Part shown: piece by piece, positions 12,077 through 23,712 of the stretch
Numbering within the stretch: position 1 is the stretch's first letter
Layout: the number at the start of each line of letters is the position of its first letter
Assembly (NCBI GenBank): GCA_019400425.1
Contig: JAFREE010000010.1
Location: forward strand, 302,654-366,653
Source: Hymenochaete sp. R1
Lineage: Eukaryota; Basidiomycota; Agaricomycetes; Hymenochaetales; Hymenochaetaceae
Reading direction: 5' to 3'
DNA length: 64,000 nucleotides
Translations under genes and position numbers: made by a program
The notes under the pieces: generated by a model
What the model saw: only the letters and a program-made list of their open reading frames with translations
Database searches by the model: none
Told to the model about the DNA's origin: nothing

Positions 12077-12410
12077 TTTGATAGCAAGAAATGATGAGTG
12101 AGTGAGTGGTACTGGTTAGATGGAGAAGAGAGATTGGTATTAAACGGATGGACTGGATGAGAAAGCAGGTTGGCCGGGTGCGTCAGACCACCATGCATGA
12201 CATGATGACCCAACCAAGAAAGAAAGCGTCGATCATTCCGGCCGAAAAAGCCGAAGCCGAAGGAAGGAGACGCTCAGCCCGTCGAGTCGAGTCCGGTGCA
12301 AAACATTTTCTTCTTCCTTTCCATTCCCTCAGGCTAAGCGTTTCATGGATTATAGAGATAGACAACTTTCTTTACTTCTTCAAAATCTATAAAGCATATT
12401 TTTATTCGGC
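12077..12410. other. Divergent promoter region between zinc transporter and DIC1
   Basis: About 330 bases lie between two divergent ATGs, enough for both promoters. No TATA box or gene is evident. Confidence 0.4.
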
Positions 12411-13896
12411 ATGACAAAGTCACAAGGATACCCGTTCTGGTCGGTCGATTTGCATTATTATGGTTTGTAAACTGGCGCTCATACCTCTTGAAATATAGGC
12501 TTGGAGGCAAGTTCATTTGGAAAAGCCTGTAAAGGCTCGACACTTGTCTAATGCATATTTCCGTATTCGACGCATTAAGGAGTCGCAGCTTCTAGTAAGT
12601 GCGTTTATGAGTATTAAGGCAGCATCTTGACTAACGATTTTGAAGTGGCCGCATCCTGTACACACCCTCTTGACCTGACAAAGGTGTACGTGCGTTTTAC
12701 AATAGTCCGATACTGCAATTCTCATTGCAGCCAATAGGAGGATGCAGACTCTGGCAAATGAGTTCCAGGGCTCCAAGCCCCCATCCACGATCCAAGTCTT
12801 GCGCATGGCGATAGTACGAGACGGCATTAGGAGTATCTACACTGGATTGTCGGCTTCGATTCTTCGACAGATGTCATATTCTTTAGTGAGAATAGGAAGC
12901 TACGACGTTATCAAGGAGCGGCTTGCCAAAGGTGGAAAGCCGAGCACCAGTCAGCTTATTTTAGCCTCAGGTATTGCAGGAGGTCTGGGCGGTGTCGCTG
13001 GGAACCCCGCGGGTAAGCACGTTTGTGCTTTTCTTGCAACAACACTAAGCATAATCATAAGATATTTTGTTGGTACGAATGACATCCGATCAGCTACGCC
13101 CTCCCGAAAAACGATATGGATACCCAAACGCACTGAGTGGATTTTTGAGTCTTGTAAAGGAAGAAGGTTTCAAAGGATTATACAGGGGGCTTGGAACCAA
13201 CACGGTGCGTAATTATTTTAGAACGATATTAGATTCTATGGCTTACAAATAGCCCAGGCTAGAGCGATCTTGATGAATGTATGATTTTAGTCCTTTCCCG
13301 TTTGACGACTTGGTGGTCTGACTTAACAGAAAGATTTCTCAGGTTGGATCGTAAGTACTTAGCTTCGCCCTGTCCAGAATGTTGACTGAAAATATGTCAA
13401 AAAGTTACGATTACTTCAAAAGTTCTTTACTGGGTCAATCGCTTCCCGGGACTAGCTACACTTTCCGAGACGGGATTGGACTGCACTCCCTATGTAGTAT
13501 AAGTGCCGGATTTGTTGCAACGAGTAAGTTTTGTCTCGATGGACTGGGTTCAGAACCATAAACTTGCGTCGCCCCTTAGCCATATGCGCTCCTTTTGACG
13601 TCATGAAGTCGCGCCTGATGTCTGTCGTACGTTTACTCCAAGCCTTTTTTCGTGTGCGTGCGTGCTCAATTAAAGTCGTAGTCAAACGATTCAAAACCCG
13701 TAGAGATTTTTTTGAAGAGTTTCCGAGAAGAGGGCCCGAGATTCTTATTCAAAGGGTGGACGCCTGCATTCATTCGTTTAGGGCCTAACACTGTACTTCT
13801 TTTCGTCTTTTACGAGGTTACTACGTCCTGCTTCTATCGCGTCTATCAAATACTGACTTCGTACTTTTACAGCAATTGAAGAAGCTTTGGGCATAG
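12411..13896 (+). CDS. DIC1: Mitochondrial dicarboxylate carrier (DIC1-like)
   Basis: The first exon encodes MTKSQGYPFWS. Later exons give VAASCTHPLDLTKV and, after a GTACGT...AATAG intron, RMQTLANEFQGSKPP. The three carrier repeats are visible through their Px[DE]xxK-type signatures: THPLDLTKVR, a repeat-2 block entering at GNPA, and CAPFDVMKSR. RIGSYDVIKE, KGLYRGLGTN, VGSYDYFKSS and the end FKGWTPAFIRLGPN and QLKKLWA match yeast Dic1. The family exchanges malate or succinate for phosphate across the inner mitochondrial membrane. At least seven introns interrupt it. The short exons near 12500-12650 are the least certain part. Confidence 0.85.
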
Positions 13897-14241
13897 ATTT
13901 TTTGTTTCATAGATCTTTTGTATAGATGGGCCTTTCACATTCATTTGCTCCCTAAATAATTCATCTATACCTAGCAGTTAGAATCCTTTTTTTATTCAGA
14001 TCTTCTATAGCGTACGGTTACTTCCATAATGATAGAGCCTGAAAAAGACTACTCAAACTTTCTTAAAATCGTTGTGGAAGTCGTGATGATGAACACGAGG
14101 ACAAACAATTACATAACCATTTTCCTTTGGCTACGCTGGCTTTGCTCGACGCGTCTCTTCTCCCCTTCTCTTCTTTACCTCCACGACTCCCCTCCTCACC
14201 ATTCCCACTTTATCAACTCTTCAACTCCCGACAACAGCAAG
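13897..14241. other. Intergenic region, no gene seen
   Basis: This is the 3' flank of DIC1 and the promoter of SUB2, with a pyrimidine-rich run (about 14155-14235) just before the SUB2 ATG. Confidence 0.45.
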
Positions 14242-16232
14242 ATGTCTGCAAATGATGAGCTCATTGACTACGAGGATGACCAAGACATTGTAGCCAATGG
14301 CGCGACAGGGGCAAGTGCAGGTAGTGCTGTTGCACGAGCTGGTGATGGCGTGGAGGGAGAAAAGAATTTCTCCGGTATACATTCCACTGGATTCAGGTAA
14401 TTGCTTTGAAGTGCTCGTCCGTTTTTTCAGGTCTCTAACTTCATTGACAACAGGGACTTCTTGTTGAAGCCTGAGTTACTCCGTGCCATCAGTGATCTTG
14501 GTTTTGAGCATCCGTCAGAAGGTAAGTTTGAACGAATGTTGCATGCATTGCGCAGTCATTTACTTGATTCACGATTCTAGTACAACAGGAGTGCATCCCT
14601 CAGGCGGTGCTTGGCATGGACGTTCTGTGTCAGGCGAAGTCTGGACACGGGAAAACCGCTGTTTTCGTTCTGGCGACGTTGCAACAGCTTGAACCTGTCG
14701 ACGGCGAGGTCTCAGTGCTCGTGCTTTGCCATACCAGAGAACTTGCGTTCCAAATTCGGAACGAATACAACCGGTTCGCAAAGTACATGCCTGATGTCCG
14801 TATCAGCACCTTCTACGGCGGAACTCCCGTCCAGAAGGATGCTGAGATCCTGAAGGATAAAAGCAAATGCCCTCACATCGTAGTTGCGACCCCTGGCCGT
14901 TTAAATGCCCTTGCGCGGGACAAATTCCTGGTACCGACCAATGTAAAACATTTCGTCCTCGACGAGTGCGATAAAATGCTCGAACAGCTCGGTTAGTCCC
15001 GCAATTTCGGCCAGATCTATTTTATACATTACGTGGAGTCGTTTCTCGCTGCTGTCGTCATGCACGACTACAATACCAAGACGATTGGTCTTCGCTCTTC
15101 GATATCATCTCGTCCCACGTGCCCGGTAGTCTGTCGCTTCGTTCGTCTTCATGAGGGGATGATTGAGTGAGAGTTGTAGGGGTGCATGGAGAATTATATT
15201 ATATGATGGGCGACAACGCAGAAGAATTTCTTTTCAATCGTCTTTTTTACCTTTACGTTGCGAATGGGCAGTATCTTATTTTTTCGGCAACATCTGCAGA
15301 CATGCGACGGGACGTTCAGGAAATCTTCCGCGTAACACCTCACCACAAACAAGTAATGATGTTTTCGGCAACACTATCGAAGGACATACGTGTTACTTGC
15401 AAAAAGTTCATGGCGAACGTACGGACCGTTTATTTATCCGCTTATATGTACGTTCTAACGTGTTGCCCTCAGCCTCTGGAAATCTTTGTGGACGACGAAA
15501 CGAAGCTTACTTTGCACGGCCTGCAACAACATTATGTGAAATTGGAAGAAGTGCAAAAGAACAGGAAGCTGAATGAGCTTCTCGATAATTTGGAATTTAA
15601 CCAGGTTCGGTGTACGTTTGGTCGTGGGAAGTGGGAATCTTATGTCTTTCCAGGTCGTCATTTTCGTGAAGTCCGTAGCGCGTGCGATCGAGCTCGACAA
15701 ACTACTCCAGTCCTGCAATTTTCCCAGTATCAGCATCCATTCTGGACTGACTCAGGAAGAACGGTATGAACGTTTACAACATTACTTTACTCTTGCTGAT
15801 TTTCCCAATCTTCAGTATCAATCGTTATACTGCCTTCAAGGCTTTCGAAAAGCGTATACTTGTCGCAACGGATATATTTGGTCGTGGTATTGATGTGGAG
15901 CGTGTGAATATTGTTATCAACTACGATTGTCCTCCTGATGCCGACAGCTACCTTCATCGTGTTGGGTACGTGACGCATATTGATATAGTAGTTTATGCTG
16001 TTATTGAGCTATACTATACAGCCGTGCTGGACGATTTGGTACAAAGGGTTTGGCTATTACATTCGTCTCGTCTGAGGCAGACCAGACGGTTATGAGCCAA
16101 ATTCAAGCAAGATTCGAAGTGGCGGTACCGGAGTTGCCGGATAAAATAGATTCTGCGAGCTACAGTGAGTATCAGGTCTTCATTTGAAAAGCGGTAGGGA
16201 CTGATCCTTATTGTTCAACAGTGACCTCTTAA
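14242..16232 (+). CDS. SUB2: DEAD-box (DECD) RNA helicase SUB2/UAP56
   Basis: It begins [13 protein letters not shown] and carries the helicase motifs in order: Q motif region ([16 protein letters not shown]), motif [28 protein letters not shown], motif II DECD, SAT in [35 protein letters not shown], and the final [15 protein letters not shown]. The last intron splits the codon before the terminal MTS and stop. SUB2 acts in spliceosome assembly and, in TREX, in mRNA export. The intron after EQL runs 14992-15299, 308 bases, much longer than its neighbours. Length after splicing is about 440 aa, as expected. Confidence 0.96.
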
Positions 16233-16585
16233 AGAGTCATGATTTTCTTCTGTTGTCTGTTTCTCTACGATCCTTATGATATTGGCTCTGTGTGTAGTTC
16301 ATGAAGAAAAAAAAGTTTGTTTCGTACTGCTGGCTCTGAATGTGGGAAGAGATCTTTCTTTTTGAAATTGACGAGAAGGGCGGGCGGCGAGTGAAAGCCT
16401 CGATCGGACAGACTGGGTGCGAGCGCTGATGTGCCTCCGATAGATCGGCCGTTGCAGCTCGTTCAAAGCCATGCATGCCCTTCAAGGTCAAGGTCAGGCG
16501 CATCTGTCGGTCGCTCACCGCACTTCTCGTTCAGCTTTCTGACTCTCTCTTCTTCCATCTCTTCTGAATCGATCCTCCCCTCTCG
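16233..16585. other. Intergenic region, no gene seen
   Basis: It contains the SUB2 3' flank and the CT-rich leader of the next gene. No supported feature was found. Confidence 0.45.
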
Positions 16586-18729
16586 ATGTCGGCAGCAATT
16601 GCCGCCTTTCTTGTTTTATCCGTGCTTAGTCAAGTTCAACGTGTTGTTTCAACAACCTCAGACCCAGGCTTCCTCGAGCAGGTCCGTGCCGAAGTGTCTC
16701 GCGTGCCCCGACTTTCTTCTAGCGATTACGGCTGAATACTTTGTATCTGTCCTACACCTTTTCTAGGGCTTTCAATTCGACTTCACACCCACGACTGAGC
16801 CCGTACCTATACCCACCACCAGTATGCCCGCTCAAAAAAGGTTCTTCTCAAGATGTTCGTGACTGACTATTTCAAAAAAAGCCCAATGCGAAACACTACC
16901 GTATGTCTGAAAACTCCTTCGGATTTCACGCAGTCAGTTTCATCCTGTTCCCTCAACAGATTAGCTTGGTCGAGAGCTGGCTTCACGACTGGAGAAAACC
17001 CTGAAGCTCCATACTACATCCAGGTCTACACTTCGACCTTCCTCTTCCCGTCAGTGAGTAACGACGTGATGCATGTCCATCTTTGATTCTGGGTTTATAA
17101 AAACGCAGGTCATAGATGTTGGGAGCGATCTCAGTTTTGTGAGAGGGATACTGTCAAGGCGTTCAATGAACAAGACGGTTGACAATGCTATTTTTAGGAC
17201 TGGCCAGTCCCGTATGTACCGGGGACCCAGGTGAGCGCTCAGCCAAAACAAAATCCTGAAATAGTGCTTATAACCATTTATTAGTACCAACTATGCATGG
17301 CGCGTATTTTATATTCTTAACACGCTACTAAGCATGTATAAACGATCTCTTAGTTCGCGAGCAATGGCGTCAGCGGAGGCTGCCAAAGAATGATGACGGT
17401 TATACCTACTGCAAACTCATCAAGTGGCAACTCACCGGTGTGCACCAATCTCACGTATCCCGCAGCGAACTTGGACGTACAGGGATTTGATCATACTGGA
17501 ACTTTGTATGTAGTGCCACGTTTCACTGAGAAACGACGCGTTGATAAGTCTATAGATCGCAATATGGCTGGATTGACCAGGTAAGTTGGGATAGGCGGAC
17601 AGATATTTACGGTGTTGACGTTGGATCAATGCAGTGTACGGATATCAGTATCAAACCTTTGAACGGGACGCCCCCTTTCACAATGACTGTGAGTGAAAGT
17701 ACGACTCATCTACCAGTGTACTCAATATAGACTCACTGGCATGCGCATCTTGAAGGTCGCTCCTACTCTGCATCCACCATGGAATTTGACAAGCAACGAC
17801 ATGTCTGCTATCAACTGGACGATCCAGCTCGTGAGCCTAGAACTTCCTTTGCTTATTCGATATCTCATAAAACAATTCAGTCTTGGGGCTCTTCGTTTTT
17901 TGTCTCCTTGGTGGATTCCACAGGGTTATCCTGGGCATATGGGCCCCTCCACAGTGGCGGCCAAGGAGACACCAAGTGTCTTGCAATCGGCCACGCTTCA
18001 TCCAAAACTGTGTCGGAGGGCATAGCTTTCGGATCCGGTTTTGGAGGCCTTGTAGCAGGTATTCTCGTGGGGGGTCTCTGCTCACTTTTCTTCCTACGTC
18101 ACAGACGAAGGCACTATTACGACCATTATATCCGAGCAGAGGGAAGGAAGAGCCCGGGGGAGAGAGAAAGCATCATTGCTGCCCTGCCAAATAGTCTATT
18201 GGGCTCTTTTAGTGCTCAACGACCAACGCCTTCTGGAAACGGACGGGCGTACTCGGATGCGTCAACGAATAGTAGGTATCCGATTCTTGCGGAACCAGGA
18301 TACGAAGTCGAGCCGTTCATCTTACCCTCGAGTGGTTCTTTGAATGAAGCCGAAAGTCAGACGAGAGAAGTCGCCTCCGACGCCTTTCATAACAATGCCG
18401 ATGCGCGCGGGCGGGAAGAAATGAATGCCGTTTCACCGACCGTTCAGTCTACCAGCATTGGCTCGTCGCATCCGCGGACCACGACCTCTGGTAGTGGGCA
18501 AGTGTACGTCGTGCATCACGATGGAGGTCGGGCACCCGTGACTGTCTATACTGCTGACGGAACGGAGATTATCGAGTTGCCCCCTCGATATGACAACGAC
18601 AGGAGTGAATCCGATAATCAAGACAGGAATAGTCAGCCACGACGGCATTTCGACGAGAGAAGGAGGCTTGGACCGAGGCCTGTGAAAACATCTCCTTCTG
18701 GTAGTGACTTTGGTGCTACAAACACTTGA
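16586..18729 (+). CDS. Type I single-pass membrane protein of unknown function
   Basis: An N-terminal signal peptide is visible (MSAAIAAFLVLSVLS). Several short exons follow, encoding an extracellular part with CETL, RAGFTTGENPEAPYY, SNGVSGGCQR, TYPAANLDV and GWIDQCTDISIKPLNG. Near 18030-18110 comes one transmembrane helix rich in Gly (GSGFGGLVAGILVGGLCSLF) followed by a basic stop-transfer run (LRHRRRHYYDHYIR). The last exon encodes a cytosolic tail of about 200 aa, rich in Ser, Arg and Pro, with no domain I recognise. The layout resembles receptor-like or wall-sensor proteins seen in many agaricomycetes. I cannot name the family. Exon joins before 17700 are approximate. Confidence 0.72.
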
Positions 18730-18906
18730 TTCATTTTCTTTACTTTCTTTCTGTGGTTGTACCGTCACAAATATTTTGGTTTCTCTTGGCTTCCGGGTAC
18801 AAAACATCATCGGACATTTGTAGATATCTATGTTTTGTTGTTGTTCGATCTTTCTTGCAGGGAACACTAACTTTCTTTACGATGGTGCATTAGGGTACAT
18901 AAATGG

Positions 18907-20623
18907 TTAATGATATACACCAATTGGACACGATTGCCATGATTCACGTATCCGTGTCCATCCGTTAGGTAGTGCCTCTATTTTACGTGGTAGAGAATGG
19001 TTCGAATCGATACCTTCAAGGGAGGGAACATCCGTAGATGCTTGACGGTAAGATAGCACTGTTTGAAGCCTCTTCTCCATGACATCTACGGAGACATCAC
19101 CCAGATCATGAATTGACGCGTTCGAGGCTTTTCCGATGAGATCTTTCAATGATTCCACCCTACGTCGAAGCTCTGGATCGCGTTTGGTAAGGAGATCAAG
19201 CAAAACAATGGCTCTAGTTGATTAAATGTGAGATAAGGAACGGTTATCTCTACAGACGATGCACGTACCCTCTTCGCTCATTCGGGCTCGCGTCCGCACC
19301 CTGAGATGAAAGCAGTGTGCAAACCAAGTCTCCAAGCTTAAGGTAAACGCCATGTTGCGACCCTTCTCTCCCCCATATATCAACACACCAGTTACACCAT
19401 GCTGCTAAGCAAAGTTCAGTGGAGGCGCGACCTGCTTTGCCTTCCGCACTAATATCTTCGGTAGGAGACTGAATTAACCTATCTATGATGACCATGGTCA
19501 AGGTCGATGGCAGAATTGGATGGCTTCCAGCGAGATTTATAAGAAGTGGTGACCATATGTCAATAAGAGCCTGAGGTAGAACGGGATATGACTTCTCCTT
19601 TGAGGAGAGTCGCTTCCTGTTCAAGAATATTCGCCTTAGTAAAAAAAAAAATTGAGCTTGAGACTTGACAGACTTGATAGAAGTTGGTACAATGCCATCT
19701 CTTTCCGTCAAAGCACTGCATAAACGCTCGAGGGCCCATCTTTCCCTTTCCTCGTCCGCATCTTCCGCCTGATCTGCATCCCATTTACCGACAATTGATG
19801 ATGAAAATGCTATCTGAGCATCTCCTATCCACCTTTCTATACTTCGCCGCAGGTGAGACAGCTCCTCTCTGTATTGTGGAATAAGCGAAGCGTCGCGTGT
19901 GGCGAGCTTCATTACAGCTTTGTACCTCTTTAAAATAGGAGAGATTGGTGGAAGCCGAATCTCGGGAATGTGTAAATCTTGGCCATTGTATGAAGAAGTC
20001 GTCATCGGTATGAAGTAGTTATGCAAGAGCCAAGAAAGAGACTGGGGTAATTTTAGTATAAACTTCAAGTACATGAAGTTAGAGGGACAAACCTCCTGCG
20101 CTCCGGAACGCAACAACTCTAGGCTTGGTAAGTCTTCATGAGTCGCAGCATGCCGCAACTCAACAAGCCACTGGGGCAGACCGATCTGTACGGCAATCGT
20201 AGCTATGGAACGGGCATACAACCCATTTTGCATTGGATCAACGAGGCCGTTGACGAGGCGAACGATGGCTGTCGCATAGTTTTGTCGGAGGCTAAGAGCG
20301 ATGCTATTGAACGTATTCGAGACATTTGAGGGACCGCCGTGCACTGCCTGTTGGTCCAAGATGGCCATTTCACGCTTCTCATCGAGCGACACTGCAGAAA
20401 GAAGAGATAATGTCGCTTCCAAAGCGTGCGGCAATGCTGTGATTGCTTTCCACGCGGATAACTGTGACTCGGTTAGGAAGAATGTTGCACTAATAAATAG
20501 ACAACTTGCTCTTTCTATCGCAAGGGTGCGAGTATCGGGAGATGAAGCGTCGCCGTAGACCCATCCGCAAATTTCATCCACTTCTGATATTGAAGCCCAG
20601 GGTATCCGATGGGGGAGGTACAT
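18907..20623 (-). CDS. LAS1: Pre-rRNA processing endoribonuclease LAS1
   Basis: The first exon begins MYLPHRIPWASISEVDEI, typical of the Las1 start. The HEPN nuclease core is clear (IGLPQWLVELRHAATHEDLP followed by LSWLLHNYFIP); RHAATH is the R-x4-H catalytic motif. The C-terminal exon ends with GWTRIRESWQSCPIGVYH, like the Las1 tail. Las1 cuts within ITS2 of pre-rRNA in a complex with the polynucleotide kinase Grc3, in the nucleolus. Introns lie near 19205-19265 and 19625-19665. Length fits the family. Confidence 0.9.
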
Positions 20624-20723
20624 CTTGATAAACGAGTTTAAATTTTCCTAGGCCATTGAAATCTATACAACAAGGAAAGTACTACCTGTGGATTTTAACA
20701 ACTTAGAAGGTAAAGGAACAAGT

Positions 20724-20976
20724 ATGAGAGGTCAAGTACAAAATGGACAGCAAGGAGGTGGATTGAACTGGAACGAGCTGAAGCATCGAGCTGCGCCCGA
20801 AGTACGTTGATTTGTTTGTTCTTATTTGCCGCTCTGGGTACTTTACTGATTGAGTCTTCCGCGTGTGTTTCCAGCCTTCCTCTCGAATGTGCGGCGTAAC
20901 TCTACTATATCTTCTTACTATCCCGATGAAACTATGTGGTGTCTATTCCACAAATATCGAATTAATGCGAGCATAA
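20724..20976 (+). CDS. Possible small protein or first exons of an unrecognised gene
   Basis: An ATG at 20724, about 100 bases from the divergent LAS1 start, opens 26 codons (MRGQVQNGQQGGGLNWNELK onward). A GTACGT donor at 20802 and a TTTCCAG acceptor ending at 20874 join it in phase to 33 further codons and a TAA at 20974. The product would be 59 aa and matches nothing I know. It could be the 5' part of a larger gene spliced further on, or chance. The favourable points are the splice consensus and kept phase. Confidence 0.33.
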
Positions 20977-21653
20977 ATATTAAGGTTGAAATTAAATATT
21001 AATATTAATCTAAGATTAATTTTCTTGGACACGAAATTCCACGTGACCGTGCGCGCGAGTCCTCTTCCGAGAGCGCGTTTTTTGAGGCTCATGCTCGTCG
21101 ATGTCCGATCTTCGTTGGCACATGTCGCTTTTGCGACCTCAACCAAGATTTCTTTGCCAACGGCTCAACTGCATGGGCCACCGAACAGGTTCCATTTGCT
21201 GTGACTGCTAGCCTGGTCCGATGCGATTGGAAATGGGTTCGTCCTACTTTCCTGTGACTCGGAATCTTATTGTTTGGGCTCGCTTAACCGTTTCGTAGAC
21301 CCAGATCACATACACACTAGCCCATCCCGAGAGAGAAACAGAAAGCATAACCACAAGGCAATTCCTGTGTCGTTGAGGTCAGAACAAAAGAATCGGGCAG
21401 CGCGTCGGACTTCAAGAATCCTCGGGCGAGGATTTAGTACTGATTGCAAGGTAAGCTTGTTTGTTTCTCGTATGTACCGAGACATCAATGACAACGACAC
21501 TTCTAAGGGTTGTAATGTCCATAAACTATGCTCCCGATATGTACTCAGACGTCGCAAATCTCGGCCACTGAATTTGAAGTGAGTTCGCTGCTCGCTGTCC
21601 TACTCCGAGTCTATATCATCTAATAGAATCCAAGCCTATTCAAATTCGACACG
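20977..21653. other. AT-rich stretch and unassigned sequence
   Basis: Positions 20960-21020 are very AT-rich with several ATTAAT/ATTAAAT motifs. Beyond that, short open frames exist at 21274-21582 but none has an ATG start or recognisable content. It may hold the promoter or upstream exons of the next gene. Confidence 0.4.
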
Positions 21654-23215
21654 ATGAGAACCGGACGGAAGTTGGATGTCCATGCGATCTCTCCAATAGT
21701 GCCGAGCATGCCTTCGGAGTCTTCCGAGCAGATCAGGGATAGCGCGAACCCCGTCAGTTCTCTCGTCCCGCATCGCACTTTTCTAATCATCATTCATTTT
21801 CAGAAGAAACGGAAGCATCATGAAATTGATAATACCAAAGGCAAGAATGGCACAAGTTGTAGAGAGAGAAATGAATCAGCAAGTTTTGACGCGTGGAATC
21901 ATTCAAATCCGACTATTTATCAAAAGGGTCTCGGGTTAGGCGCCCGGGCACACGATGAGACCCAAGCAGCAGCCGGTCTATCAAAAGGCGAGAAGGAGAA
22001 AAAACGTCAAAAAGAGAAGAGAAAGCGTCAAAAGGCAGCTAAGCACAGCAAAGCTGCAGATGAGCGTCTTAAACTGGAAGAAGATGCAAGAGCGATGGAG
22101 GGACGAAATCCCATCAAACGACGATTCTTGGTCCGATTGCCGCTTTCCAAGATCAGTGACCTTTCTGGTCGTTCTGTGTGTAGAAACTTCAGAAAGGCGG
22201 ATCTTGACCTCAATAATATCGTCATGGTGTCTCTGCAGGTTGTCTTCAATTCTCCTGAGGCGAAGTTCATGCACGAGTGTCTTCGGAGACCGCTTTACTT
22301 CGTTTGTTCTCTCTTTCAGTTGTTTTAGGTCGTGCCATTAATCGTTTATCAGGCGGAAAATTGCATCGACAGAATTGAAAAGCTTAAATCAAGGCTTCAA
22401 GATACAAGTGTCTCTTCCAAGCTTCGGATCTTTAAAAGCTCTAAAACATCTATAAAGCCTCAAAGTAAAATTAGAGCAGGACCTCTTCGACCATCTCAAG
22501 TCCAAGTATTGAATATGCTAAATATAGAAGCAATCGAGCAAGTCCTGCAGGAATCAATGGAACCGCATGAAATGGAATCATCACAGAACTCGGAAGACAA
22601 AATCAAGTCGTTGTTCAAGCCCATCCTGAGAAGTCTTGGTCTCGAGGATATTCTCATTACGAAGTAGGGTTTTTTTCACGTTCATTTGTTTCTCCAGACA
22701 GCTTACGACTGTGCTAGTGGATTCAGTTGGAAAGATAAAATAGGTCTTCGATCGACTATAGACCTCGGTGCACACGATTATTCTCCTAAATCGGACGTTG
22801 CCATTGTCCAAGTGTTAAGCCAGCAAGAGGCAAAAATACTTGTTGTATTTGAAGCGTACTCGAGACTCGGGCAGAGTCTAAATACTCCAGATGAGAATCG
22901 TGCCGACAGAGTACGATTGTTGATTCAAGGCTCTTATATCTCAAAAAAAGAGTCGATACCCTCTGTGGTATTCTATCTCACCCGAGACAAGCACATGGAG
23001 ACCATCCTCATCTTCCCTGAGACTGTAGGCCATGACAAGGAAAGAATGCTCTCACCTCTTCTCGTTTCTTTTTATTGAAAGTCTGTTGTTTTTTCTTTCT
23101 TTCGCAGATGCGCTACTGTTATTACGTCGAAAAGCAACCGTTCTACGCCGAATCGTCTTGGGTGAATCTGCTGTGCCAGGTCGTCAATCTCATTTGGGTT
23201 TTACGCAAGGACTAA
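21654..23215 (+). CDS. Unrecognised protein with basic N-terminal half and alpha/beta C-terminal domain
   Basis: I can join these exons in phase: ATG at 21654 to ANP (donor about 21749); KKRKHHEIDN (from about 21804) to VMVSLQ (about 22238); AENCIDRIEKLKSRLQ (from about 22354) to EDILIT (about 22664); GFSWKDKIGLRSTIDLG (from about 22720) to IFPET; MRYCYYVEKQ to VLRKD and a TAA at 23213. The N-terminal half has a lysine-rich run (KGEKEKKRQKEKRKRQKAAK) that could be a nuclear localisation signal. The C-terminal part alternates hydrophobic strands (SDVAIVQVL, AKILVVFEAYS, PSVVFYLT). I cannot assign a family. The alternating D-x-x-I-V and V-V-F-E pattern faintly recalls PD-(D/E)XK nuclease folds, which is only inference. 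Confidence 0.5.
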
Positions 23216-23712
23216 GACACATCCTGTCTTCAAACGATCTACTGTCTTTGTTGTGTATTTTGCTATCGAAATGTTTCGTTGAAATGTGTTAGTTATCATC
23301 TCGTCAACCGTACTGCCATGCTTGTGTAGATATCACGTTATGTCCGAGAGAGGTATCTCCGCGGTCCCGTGCCTTCATTCGATGCTCCAAAGGACTTAAA
23401 AACAGCAAGTGGCGGGATAAAGCTTATCGTACGAGAGCGTTCTTGTAGACTGAAAAACGTGTTGCTGATGGAGAATGTCTGCCAAGAAGAACAGCGACAA
23501 ATGATTCCGGGGATGCGGAAGACGATGGGAAGCGCTGACATAAGAGAACATCAGTCAGTCAGTAGGAAAAATCGTTTAAAAGTGTGGTCTGACTTCTGTT
23601 TCCTTCCCTAGGTTGCCTCCCACCCTCAACGACCTTCCGTTCACTCCTTGTCCTTCTTTCTCTCCTTGTCGTCGTCGTTGGTGTTGGTCTCTACCGTCGA
23701 GCACGGGTCATC
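23216..23712. other. Intergenic region upstream of ERG5
   Basis: This is the promoter side of ERG5 with a CT-rich leader at about 23600-23700. A short open frame at 23369-23611 has no recognisable product. Confidence 0.4.

Noticed and set aside
18999..19009. GGTTCGAATCG, resembling a tRNA T-loop
   Set aside because: There is no matching acceptor stem or A box around it, and it lies inside the LAS1 coding sequence.
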